Shown here: one piece after another, positions 7,985 through 14,285 of the stretch
Position numbering within the stretch: position 1 is the stretch's first letter
How the letters are laid out: every line of letters begins with the position of its first letter
Assembly: GCA_051891935.1 (NCBI GenBank)
Contig: JBJFFR010000091.1
Location: 1 to 14,343 of the forward strand
From: UMGS363 sp051891935
GTDB taxonomy: Bacteria; Bacillota; Clostridia; Oscillospirales; Ruminococcaceae
Length of the DNA stretch: 14,343 bases
Direction of reading: 5' to 3'
Translations under genes and position numbers: made by a program
The notes under the pieces: generated by a model
What the model saw: the letters and a program-made list of their open reading frames with translations, nothing else
What the model was told of the DNA's origin: nothing
The model's database searches: none

Positions 7985-8016
7985 ATTACGCATTACGAAT
8001 TACGCATTACGCATTA
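7985..8016. repeat. Short 7-bp tandem repeat (ATTACGC, about 4.5 units)
   Basis: Units at 7985, 7992, 7999 and 8006 read ATTACGC, ATTACGA, ATTACGC, ATTACGC, followed by a partial ATTA. The array lies between the deoB terminator hairpin and the 3' end of pgsA, ending 5 nt before the pgsA stop codon. Confidence 0.8.
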
Positions 8017-8021
8017 AAATG

Positions 8022-8588
8022 TTACTTGCTCGAATCAATATACTTCCAGTAGCCTTTGAGATAGACGCCGCCCGAGATAACCGTGAGAGCCGTTGCGATC
8101 CAAATCAAGGTCTGATTTATTACGTTTACAATAGCTTCCGCATTTGTTCCCGAGCCGATATCAAGGCACAGCGTAAAGAGTATCACTACCTCTGCAACGA
8201 GCGTGAACGCCGTCTTTAGCTTTCCCCAGATACCTGCTGCGACCACAACGCCCTCATTAGCGGTGACAAGCCGAAGTCCCGACACCATAAACTCTCTTGT
8301 CATTATGATTATTACGGGAACTGCACCTACAATGCCAAGCCTGCAGAAGCATATAAGCGCTGAAAGCACAAGCACCTTATCGGCGAGCGGATCAAGGAAC
8401 TTTCCGAACGTTGTAACAAGGTTGCGGCTTCTTGCGATATGTCCGTCGAGTGCGTCCGTGACCGACGCCGCAACAAAGATCACAAGCGCTGCGAGCTTTG
8501 AAAACGGCATAAAATCCGTCAGCAGAAAGAACACGAAGAACGGTACAAGTATAACTCTTAAAAGGGTGAGCTTATTCGGCAAATTCAT
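8022..8588 (-). CDS. pgsA: CDP-diacylglycerol-glycerol-3-phosphate 3-phosphatidyltransferase
   Basis: This integral membrane enzyme makes phosphatidylglycerol phosphate from CDP-diacylglycerol and glycerol-3-phosphate, the first committed step to phosphatidylglycerol and cardiolipin. The CDP-alcohol phosphatidyltransferase motif is complete: Asp45 and Asp48-Gly49 in TDALDGHIAR, then Gly62, Asp66 and Asp70 in FGKFLDPLAD. Hydrophobic segments follow along the 188 residues, as usual for the family. The frame extends to a TTG at 8603. I prefer the ATG at 8588 because GGAGAG lies 7 nt upstream and the protein then begins MNLPNKLTLLR, the typical PgsA start. It overlaps the rimO 3' end by 17 nt, so the two are co-transcribed. 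Confidence 0.93.
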   Translation of the reverse strand: MNLPNKLTLLRVILVPFFVFFLLTDFMPFSKLAALVIFVAASVTDALDGHIARSRNLVTTFGKFLDPLADKVLVLSALICFCRLGIVGAVPVIIIMTREFMVSGLRLVTANEGVVVAAGIWGKLKTAFTLVAEVVILFTLCLDIGSGTNAEAIVNVINQTLIWIATALTVISGGVYLKGYWKYIDSSK

Positions 8589-9915
8589 TTTCAATCTCTC
8601 CAATCAGGTCATAATCAAGCGTTTCTGTGATATTGACTTTTACAAAGCTGCCCGAGGTGAGCTTCCTTTCGGGTGAGCGGAAGAAGATCTTTCCGTCGAT
8701 ATCGGGTGCGTCAGCCGCACTTCTTCCAAAATAACATTCGCCGTAGCGGTCAAAGCCCTCGGTGACAACCTCGATAGTTTTACCGATCATTTTCTCGTTA
8801 TTCTGCGCCATTATGATCTGCTGCTGTTCCATTATAACATCGGCGCGGCGCTGCTTTGTTTCCTCGTCAATCTGATCGGGCATCTCGGCAGCCTTTGTTC
8901 CTTCTTCCTGCGAATATGCAAAGCAGCCGAGCCTGTCAAAGCGCATATCCTTGACGAAATCCGCAAGCTGATTGAACTGCTCCTCTGTTTCGGAGGGGAA
9001 GCCTGTAATGAGCGTTGTACGGAGGGTAACGTTCGGGATCCTTTCACGGATCTTTGCCATAAGCGCACGAAGCTCCTGTTCGTTTCCGGGGCGGTTCATC
9101 TTTTTAAGGATATCTCCGCAGCAATGCTGTATCGGAAGATCAATATACTTCACGATCTTGTCTTCCTTTGCAATAACGTCAAGAAGCTTGTCGGTGATCC
9201 TTTCGGGGTAACAGTAAAGAATTCTTATCCACTTTAGTTTTTCAATTTTGCAAAGCTCTGTGAGAAGCTCGGGGAGTTTGCATTCGCCGTAGAGATCCTC
9301 GCCGTAGCGTGTGGAATCCTGTGCGATGATGTTCAGCTCCTTAACGCCTCTGTCGGCAAGCTTTTTTGCTTCTTCGATAAGCGTTTCCATAGGAACGCTG
9401 CGGAACTTTCCTCTTATTGCAGGGATAGCGCAGTATGTGCAGCAGTTCGAGCAGCCCTCTGCGATCTTCAGATAGGAATAGAAGGGGAGAGTGGTCTGGA
9501 TGCGTCCGCCCGTCATCGGAAGATCAAGCTTGTTTCCGAATGTGAGCGGTCTTTCGTTGGCAAGAACTCTGTCGATAACGTTAAGGATATTATCGTTGCA
9601 GCCGATGCCGACAACAGCGTCAGCTTCGGGGATAAGCTCGCCGACTTCTTCCTTATATCTTTCGGCAAGGCAGCCTGTGACGATGATCTTCCTTATTCTG
9701 CCCTCTTCCTTGAGCTTGCCGAATTCAAGGATAGTTTCGATCGCCTCCTGCTTTGCGCTCTCGATGAAGCCGCAGGTGTTTACTATAACGATATCGGATA
9801 AAGCTGCGTCGGCAACGAGCTGATATCCTGCTTCTTTTATTTTGTAAAGCATTCTCTCCGCATCAACCTGATTCTTATTGCAGCCGAGAGATACCATTCC
9901 AACTTTTACAGGCAT
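8572..9915 (-). CDS. rimO: Ribosomal protein S12 methylthiotransferase
   Basis: RimO is a radical-SAM enzyme that methylthiolates the conserved Asp of ribosomal protein S12. The 447-residue product has the N-terminal MTTase domain with cluster ligands Cys12 (SLGCNKNQVDAE), Cys48 (VNTCGF) and Cys82 (VTGCLAERY). The radical-SAM CxxxCxxC is Cys155, Cys159 and Cys162. A C-terminal TRAM-like region starts at about 378. The motifs SLGCNKN, IRGKFRS and IAQDSTRYGEDLYGE separate RimO from the tRNA enzyme MiaB. The ATG at 9915 is preceded by AAAGGAG with 10-nt spacing. It is the first gene of the rimO-pgsA pair; I see TATAAA-like sequence upstream but no confident -35. Confidence 0.95.
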   Translation of the reverse strand: MPVKVGMVSLGCNKNQVDAERMLYKIKEAGYQLVADAALSDIVIVNTCGFIESAKQEAIETILEFGKLKEEGRIRKIIVTGCLAERYKEEVGELIPEADAVVGIGCNDNILNVIDRVLANERPLTFGNKLDLPMTGGRIQTTLPFYSYLKIAEGCSNCCTYCAIPAIRGKFRSVPMETLIEEAKKLADRGVKELNIIAQDSTRYGEDLYGECKLPELLTELCKIEKLKWIRILYCYPERITDKLLDVIAKEDKIVKYIDLPIQHCCGDILKKMNRPGNEQELRALMAKIRERIPNVTLRTTLITGFPSETEEQFNQLADFVKDMRFDRLGCFAYSQEEGTKAAEMPDQIDEETKQRRADVIMEQQQIIMAQNNEKMIGKTIEVVTEGFDRYGECYFGRSAADAPDIDGKIFFRSPERKLTSGSFVKVNITETLDYDLIGEIENEFAE

Positions 9916-9967
9916 TTTATGTATGCTCCTTTTGATTTATAATAATTTTGAACATGCTATTTATACT

Positions 9968-10082
9968 AAGGAAACGCTGATTAATTCGTTTCTGCCGTTT
10001 TTCAAAATGTTCTCAAAGGCTTAAACTCGTACATTTTTCAAAACGGCGAAACGAACGCTGCGCTTTAATCAGCTTTTTCCTA
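9968..10082. mobile_element. MITE-like palindromic element 1 (~115 bp, no coding capacity)
   Basis: The ends are inverted repeats: AAGGAAACGCTGATTAA at the left and the complement of TTTAATCAGCTTTTTCCT at the right, with one or two indels. The symmetry continues inward: TTCGTTTC/GAAACGAA, then GCCGTTTT/AAAACGGC and CAAAATGT/ACATTTTT. The whole element is therefore one imperfect hairpin except for an ~8-nt extra segment on the right arm. It lies about 50 nt upstream of rimO. No transposase is present. I could not define a target-site duplication. Confidence 0.75.
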
Positions 10083-10189
10083 ATTATATCACATTTTAAA
10101 TCACTTGTAAAGCAAAATTCACTCTAACAAAAAATCGCCCTTTGTTACGATATGCTTAAAGTTGGCGGTGAGAAAAGCATTGAAGCCGC

Positions 10190-10217
10190 TTGACAATTCG
10201 GGCGGAAATGTTATAAT
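10190..10217 (+). promoter_or_regulatory. Consensus promoter upstream of the interrupted JAB-like gene
   Basis: TTGACA (10190-10195) and TATAAT (10212-10217) are separated by 16 nt, an almost perfect vegetative promoter. GGAAG at 10225-10229 could serve as a ribosome binding site for a GTG at 10237, although the RNA start would be only a few nucleotides upstream of it. Transcription now runs straight into the MITE-like element at 10261. Confidence 0.7.
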
Positions 10218-10236
10218 AGGAGTAGGAAGTGAGAAT

Positions 10237-10965
10237 GTGGCTCTTGAATATCAGCGTTAATACTAAATTCAAATCGTTCTATAGACAAGGACGGCAGATA
10301 GAATTACGTCAATCAAGAAAAGCGACCGCAGACAGGCTTGCCGCCTTTCAAGGGAGCTTGACGCCGAGTGACGTAATTATAGCTGTCGTATTTGTCTATA
10401 GGTTGATTTGAATTTAGTATAAGGTCGCAACAAAGATACTCTTGTCAACAAAACATATATTGACAGCGGCGAATATCGCAGAAAGTTTGATGCACTGACA
10501 GATGATCCGGCTGTTAATAAATCTTTGTACGATTGTGCAAAATCTGCTTTGAAGCATAGAAGCGGAACCGAGTTTGAGGATATGTACTGGATCGACAGTA
10601 AAACAGGCAACGTTGTTTTATCGGTAACTGATAGTGTTGACGAGCGTGCTATTGTATACACCGACAAAATTAGGAATACTATAAAGGGCAAGGCAAATAT
10701 TATAACTTTACATACTCATCCGAGCAGTATGCCACCAAGTATTGACGATTTTAATTCTTGTTTCAACAATGAATATGAAGCAGGTATCATTGCCTGCCAT
10801 AATGGACGGGTATTTAAATATTCGTCAAAACAAACTGTCAGCAAATCGCTGTATAACCTTTACATTGGAGTATATCTTGATAAAGGCTGCAATGAATTTG
10901 ATGCACAGCTTAGAGCTCTTGAAAAGCTCAAAGAGAATCATTTGATAGAATTTGAGGAGGTGTAG
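10237..10965 (+). pseudogene. JAB/MPN-like (JAMM) domain gene interrupted near its 5' end by a MITE
   Basis: The frame starting at GTG 10237 (ALEYQR) stops at 10258. The same frame resumes after the element at 10423 with GRNKDTLVNKTYIDSGEY and runs to the TAG at 10963. The downstream part (181 codons) has no good start codon; the first candidate is a TTG at 10525 without a ribosome binding site. The conserved piece LHTHPSSMPPSIDDF resembles the metal-binding HxHP...S..D motif of JAB/MPN proteases, although the spacing is one residue shorter than in RadC-type proteins. I recall similar proteins in Firmicute prophage and mobile regions, but cannot verify this. Removing the element plus one TAA copy keeps the frame but leaves a TAA codon, so the ancestral junction or the start is uncertain. 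Expression of an N-truncated form is possible. Confidence 0.6.
10261..10419. mobile_element. MITE-like element 2 (159 bp, 51-bp terminal inverted repeats)
   Basis: The left arm (10261-10311) and the reverse complement of the right arm (10369-10419) agree at 43 of 51 positions, starting TACTAAATTCAAATC and ending AATTACGTCA. The direct trinucleotide TAA flanks the element (10258-10260 and 10420-10422), a possible target-site duplication, though a TA duplication is also conceivable. The 57-nt centre has no coding capacity. It is unrelated in sequence to the element at 9968. It sits in the 5' part of the JAB-like gene. Confidence 0.85.
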
Positions 10966-10969
10966 TATT

Positions 10970-11116
10970 ATGTCAGAAAAGGAATATTTCATTGATGATC
11001 GTGTTACTATCCCTGAAAGCATAAGAAATATGACTCACGAGGAAAGGCTTGCGGAAATAGCGCGCCTTGAAAAAATCGCTAAAGCCGAAAAAGAAAAGAT
11101 CCTTAAACAAAAATAA
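10970..11116 (+). CDS. Small 48-residue hypothetical protein paired with the JAB-like gene
   Basis: The ATG at 10970 follows GAGGAGG (10954-10960) with 9-nt spacing, 4 nt after the JAB-like stop. The product is MSEKEYFIDDRVTIPESIRN followed by a charged, probably helical tail rich in E, A and K. It has no signal peptide or membrane segment and no cysteine. The perfect ribosome binding site, tight spacing and terminator just downstream support a real gene despite its length. I do not know its function; position suggests it works with the JAB-like protein, perhaps as a partner or inhibitor. Confidence 0.7.
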   Translation: MSEKEYFIDDRVTIPESIRNMTHEERLAEIARLEKIAKAEKEKILKQK

Positions 11117-11136
11117 GTCAGAATTTGTATTACTTT

Positions 11137-11166
11137 ACCGCTTTGAGAAATCAAGGCGGTTTTTTG
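11137..11166 (+). terminator. Intrinsic terminator of the JAB-like gene pair
   Basis: ACCGCTTTGA (11137-11146), a GAAA tetraloop, and TCAAGGCGGT (11151-11160) form a 10-bp stem with one G-U pair. A T run follows directly. It is a textbook intrinsic terminator 20 nt after the small gene. Confidence 0.9.
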
Positions 11167-11180
11167 TTCACTCAAAAAAC

Positions 11181-11229
11181 AAGCGCAATTCACGAAAACC
11201 GATTTGTTCGGTTTAAACGTGAATTGCGC
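11181..11229. repeat. Palindromic intergenic repeat, copy 2
   Basis: AAGCGCAATTCACG (11181-11194) pairs with CGTGAATTGCGC (11218-11229). The interior carries its own stem, AAACCGA/TCGGTTT, so the whole copy folds into one long hairpin. It lies between the convergent JAB-like pair and the ABC exporter operon, as copy 1 lies between deoB and pgsA. Confidence 0.85.
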
Positions 11230-11245
11230 CTTTATTATACGCTGA

Positions 11246-11551
11246 TTATTTTGTTTCTTCGTCGAAGTATATCGCTGATGTCGAATATTCGTCCTTGCCT
11301 ATTTTGTCACGCATTTCTTCAAGCTCTTTATCCGAAACAGCGATCTCCTTTTCTGTTTTCCTGTTAGAAAGTGCTATGCTGAATACGAGCAGCACTGCGC
11401 CCGTGGCTATGAGCATATCGCCCGTACCAAGCCCGAAGCTTGACTTATTGAGCCACATTACTATCAGCACAACAATCATTACCGACATTAATGCTGTCAG
11501 CATCGGATTACGCTTTTTCTTCGGTTTGTATCTTTCCTGCCTGAGTTTCAA
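11246..11551 (-). CDS. Small two-helix membrane protein of the ABC operon
   Basis: The 101-residue product has a basic N-terminus (KLRQERYKPKKKR), two hydrophobic segments at about 16-34 and 43-61, and a charged C-terminal tail (about 62-101). Predicted topology places both ends in the cytoplasm. The start is a TTG with AAAGGA 9 nt upstream; I found no in-frame ATG that fits. It begins 13 nt after the permease stop, so it is the third gene of the exporter operon. I do not recognise the family. It could be an accessory subunit of the exporter or an unrelated passenger. Confidence 0.7.
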   Translation of the reverse strand: MKLRQERYKPKKKRNPMLTALMSVMIVVLIVMWLNKSSFGLGTGDMLIATGAVLLVFSIALSNRKTEKEIAVSDKELEEMRDKIGKDEYSTSAIYFDEETK

Positions 11552-11564
11552 TGCGCATCATCCT

Positions 11565-12944
11565 TTATTTTTTCAGAAGATTATTCTTTGCAGTCTTGTT
11601 TTCGGGAGAGAACGACATTGTGAAAAGCTTATCGCTCGTGAACATTCTTACCGCAAAGTACATACATACTGCGAAGAACACGATCTGGTACGCCAGTCCT
11701 CCCCAATACATTATCATATCACCCGACATAAGATTTGTCAAGGCAATATAGCAGTGTGTGAACGGGATAAGGAACATTACAGCCTTTGCTGCAACAGGCA
11801 TAGCAGTAAAGTCCATGAACATCGTTACGAAGAACGGAACCATTACCGCAACCATGATCGGCATTGTAAGCGTCTGCACGGATTTAACATCGGTTGCCAT
11901 TGCGCCAAGAATAAGGGAGATCGCAAGTCCGATAGCAAGTGTAAGGAACAGCTGAAGACCAAAGAGAAGGATATCAACGCCGCTTAATGTAAAGCCGAGC
12001 TGGGCGATCGCATCCGCTGTGGAAAGTGCTTCTGTTATTGCTCCTGTATCGGGGACATTGATTCCCATTCCTGCCATTTCTTCAACAGTCGCACCTGCTG
12101 TTGCACCGCTCATTGCTCCGCCCATAATGCTGAACATATAAATACCAAAGCCAATGATCATAAATACAGCATTAAGCAATGCGGATATGATAGCTGCAAC
12201 CATTTTTGCCGTGAGAACCGACATTCTTGAAACAGGTGTCGAAAGAAGCGTTTCAAGCGTCTTGTCGATCTTTTCTGTCGAAATTGCTGTCATTATCATC
12301 TGTGAAGCGAGAAGAAGCAGGAAGAATATCGCAAACGGAGCGATCATCGACTGCATCATAACTACAGAGGATACTGCAGCTGCGGAAACCTCAACGCTCT
12401 TGCCGTTTGCAGCGGAGAACTCAACGAGGTTAGTCGGGGATTTTATAAGCTCGATCTCCTCGTCTGTGAGAGCATAAATGCTTTCCATTGCTTCATCGGC
12501 TGTGCTGTCCTCAATAGCGCCTATAGCATCGCTTGAAGACAACGAAGACATTGTTCCGCTAAAGCCCATTGCGATCTTGCTTGCAAAAATAAGCTTGCCC
12601 GGCTTCTTTTCGTTCACGATAGTATCGCCGTAGCCTTCGGGAATGATAACAACATATTTAAGGTCAAGTCTTTCAAGCTCATCATAGTAGTTATCGCTTT
12701 GAAGCTCAACAACATTAAACGTGGTGGTTTTGCTTGCTTTTGCACGTTCAATAACGTTTTTTGTGAAATCCGAATCGTCCTGAATGCAGACGTTTATGGT
12801 AGATGTGTCAAAGCCCTCTTCCATAGAACGACCCATTATCTGACCCATAAAGACAAAAAGAACAAGCACAAATACCATGCTGAAAATTGCCTGCTTCGTG
12901 ATAAGCTCACCAAGCTCTTTTTTAAGAAGATTACCGAACTTCAT
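11565..12944 (-). CDS. ABC-2 type exporter permease (NatB-like)
   Basis: The 459-residue product is the membrane subunit of an ABC exporter. One helix lies at about 19-37 and is followed by a large extracytoplasmic domain (about 40-195). A cluster of helices then covers about 196-435. The cytoplasmic motif STEKIDKTLETLLSTPVSR (222-240) is characteristic of ABC-2 permeases of the NatB/YhaP group (ABC2_membrane_3). A Met/Gly/Ala-rich loop lies at about 272-300. The frame extends back to 12989, but I choose the ATG at 12944 because MKFGNLLKKELGELITK is the usual start; it overlaps the ATPase gene by 14 nt. Substrate unknown; sodium or a toxic peptide or drug are the family precedents. Confidence 0.88.
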   Translation of the reverse strand: MKFGNLLKKELGELITKQAIFSMVFVLVLFVFMGQIMGRSMEEGFDTSTINVCIQDDSDFTKNVIERAKASKTTTFNVVELQSDNYYDELERLDLKYVVIIPEGYGDTIVNEKKPGKLIFASKIAMGFSGTMSSLSSSDAIGAIEDSTADEAMESIYALTDEEIELIKSPTNLVEFSAANGKSVEVSAAAVSSVVMMQSMIAPFAIFFLLLLASQMIMTAISTEKIDKTLETLLSTPVSRMSVLTAKMVAAIISALLNAVFMIIGFGIYMFSIMGGAMSGATAGATVEEMAGMGINVPDTGAITEALSTADAIAQLGFTLSGVDILLFGLQLFLTLAIGLAISLILGAMATDVKSVQTLTMPIMVAVMVPFFVTMFMDFTAMPVAAKAVMFLIPFTHCYIALTNLMSGDMIMYWGGLAYQIVFFAVCMYFAVRMFTSDKLFTMSFSPENKTAKNNLLKK

Positions 12945-13677
12945 GTTCAAGCACCACCCTTTCAAATACTTCTTCAAGGTTTGCGGCATTATAACGTTCC
13001 TTGAGCTCGGGGATCGTTCCCGTTATCATGAGCTTTCCGTTGGTTATGATGCCAACACGGTCGGAGAGATACTCGATCTCAAGCATATTATGAGAAGAAA
13101 GCAGGAACGCCATGTTCTTTTCCTTTGCAAGCTTTTTGATAGTGTTTCGTATCTCAAGCGCGTTGATAACATCAAGACCGGAAGTAGCTTCATCCATTAT
13201 CGCAAGCTTCGGCTCGGTCATTACAGCTCTCGAAAGCAGCAGCTTTCTTATCATACCTCTTGAATAGCCGCCGATCTTGTCGTCAAGACGATCGCCGAGT
13301 CCGCAGATCTGCTCCGCAGTTCTTACATAACGCTCGATGGTCATTTTGTCGGCGGTAAAAAGACCTGCCATAAAGTAGAGGTACTTTCTTCCCGTCATAG
13401 TTTTGTAAGCGCCTGCTTCATCGGGGAGATATGTAATGCACTCACGAACCTTGTCGGCCTCCTTGACGATGCTGTGCCCTGCAACGAAAGCGTCACCCTC
13501 TGTTGCCTCGATAAGAGTTGATATCATTCTGATAGTTGTTGTCTTTCCTGCGCCGTTCGGACCGATAAGCGCGAATATTTCGCCCTCTTCGACATCAAAC
13601 GAAACCTTTTCAGCCGCGAAAACATCTCTTTTTGGATATTTTTTTGATAATTCGCGGACTTCAAGAACCTTTGCCAT
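12931..13677 (-). CDS. ABC transporter ATP-binding protein (NatA-like)
   Basis: The 248-residue cytoplasmic ATPase powers the ABC-2 exporter. Walker A is GPNGAGKTT (39-47), the signature is YSRGM (138-142, the degenerate NatA-type form of LSGGQ), Walker B is KLAIMDE (157-163) and the H-loop His is H196 in LSSHNM. Walker B continues as DEATSGLD, with Ala where most members have Pro. The frame reaches 13695, but the ATG at 13677 has AGGAGG 7 nt upstream and gives the typical MAKVLEVREL start. It is the first gene of a three-gene operon with overlapping or very close genes. Confidence 0.92.
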   Translation of the reverse strand: MAKVLEVRELSKKYPKRDVFAAEKVSFDVEEGEIFALIGPNGAGKTTTIRMISTLIEATEGDAFVAGHSIVKEADKVRECITYLPDEAGAYKTMTGRKYLYFMAGLFTADKMTIERYVRTAEQICGLGDRLDDKIGGYSRGMIRKLLLSRAVMTEPKLAIMDEATSGLDVINALEIRNTIKKLAKEKNMAFLLSSHNMLEIEYLSDRVGIITNGKLMITGTIPELKERYNAANLEEVFERVVLEHEVR

Positions 13678-13721
13678 ATTGTTTCCTCCTGTCAAGTGTA
13701 TTATCTGATTAGTACAATAAT

Positions 13722-13750
13722 ACTATAACACCAACAAAAGTGTTTGTCAA
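13722..13750 (-). promoter_or_regulatory. Near-consensus promoter of the ABC exporter operon
   Basis: On the - strand TTGACA (13750-13745) and TATAGT (13727-13722) are separated by exactly 17 nt. Transcription would begin near 13715, giving a leader of under 40 nt. The leader contains TATTAT and ATAATA about a helical turn apart, as an inverted pair around GTACTAAT. This could be an operator, for example for a GntR-type regulator, but no such gene is in the window. Confidence 0.75.
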
Positions 13751-13827
13751 GGGTTTTTGGAAAATTTTTTAAGAAAATGTGTTTGAACAAGCAAAAAGCA
13801 TCTTTATGAACCGCGAAGCCAAGCAAA

Positions 13828-13902
13828 AGTTTCGTCCACCTTTTCAAAGGTGGTGGGTGTCCAGAGGGCAAAGCCCTTGGTCGCTTCCGCAGAAGCGAAA
13901 CT
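13828..13902. repeat. Structured cloverleaf-like intergenic element
   Basis: An outer stem, AGTTTCG (13828-13834) with CGAAACT (13896-13902), encloses three hairpins. They are CCACCTTT/AAAGGTGG (13836-13853), CCA-AGGGC/GCCCT-TGG (13861-13880) and CGCTTC-CGCA-GAAGCG (13882-13897). The last shares two bases with the outer stem, so full pairing of both is exclusive. I recall similar sequence as an interspersed repeat in related Clostridia genomes, which I cannot check here. No coding function is seen. Confidence 0.65.
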
Positions 13903-13955
13903 CCCTAAACTATGGCGAATAGACTGCCACAATAGCGAAATATCTAACAAATCAA

Positions 13956-14031
13956 AAGCGCAATTCACGAAAAGAAAGTTAAATCAGAACGTGAGAAATC
14001 ACTCTGTAAACCTCAAATCGTGAATTGCGCT
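13956..14031. repeat. Palindromic intergenic repeat, copy 3 (long loop)
   Basis: AAGCGCAATTCACG (13956-13969) pairs with CGTGAATTGCGCT (14019-14031). The 49-nt interior includes a small GTGA-GAAA-TCAC hairpin with a tetraloop. The arms match copies 1 and 2; the interior does not. Confidence 0.8.
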
Positions 14032-14057
14032 ATTCTTTATTAACGGAACAGCTATCC

Positions 14058-14102
14058 TCTGAAAGAAAATATACGAACGAAGTGAGTATATTTTCTTTCA
14101 GA
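14058..14102. repeat. Perfect 17-bp hairpin
   Basis: TCTGAAAGAAAATATAC (14058-14074) is the exact reverse complement of 14086-14102, with an 11-nt loop GAACGAAGTGA. A second hairpin follows: GTGAAAACA (14132-14140) with TGTTTTCAC (14158-14166) and a 17-nt loop. No T run follows either, so a terminator role is not obvious. Confidence 0.8.
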
Positions 14103-14214
14103 CGAAATATGAACAGCTATTCAATATGAACGTGAAAACAATGAGCGTATGCGAATGTGTTTTCACACCAACGGAACAACCCGTAGGTTACAAACGGTAA
14201 TGCAGTATCTATAT

Positions 14215-14285
14215 TCTCCCCCAAAAATTATTAACCGCCTTGTTTCGTGGAGCTCTCTGCAAAGTGAGAACCAATAAGGGGGAGA
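14215..14285. other. Nested inverted repeat near the window edge, possible structured RNA
   Basis: TCTCCCCC (14215-14222) can pair with GGGGGAGA (14278-14285), enclosing 55 nt. Inside, TGG...CCA and TCTC...GAGA form a smaller nested stem around TGCAAAGT. I could not match it to a riboswitch or T-box class I know, and no open frame of useful length crosses it. It may be the leader of a gene to the right of the window or part of a repeat. Confidence 0.35.

Noticed and set aside
8203..8676. 157-codon + strand open frame opposite pgsA
   Set aside because: Shadow of pgsA and the rimO 3' end; low-complexity Ser/Thr-rich product with no ribosome binding site.
10229..10411. 60-codon frame starting GTG at 10229 and running through the MITE-like element
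   Set aside because: Most of it is encoded by the inverted-repeat element itself, and the competing frame at 10237 joins the conserved JAB-like sequence.
11295..11987. 230-codon + strand open frame opposite the ABC permease end
   Set aside because: Antisense to the small membrane gene and permease; the product is His/Arg-rich without domain sense.
7909..14031. The three GCGCAATTCACG repeats as a CRISPR array
   Set aside because: The copies are kilobases apart, are inverted pairs and not direct repeats with regular spacers, and no cas gene is present.
14215..14285. Possible T-box or known riboswitch at the right edge
   Set aside because: An AGAGAG-like word occurs on the - strand, but the conserved T-box sequence and the cores of riboswitch classes I know are absent.
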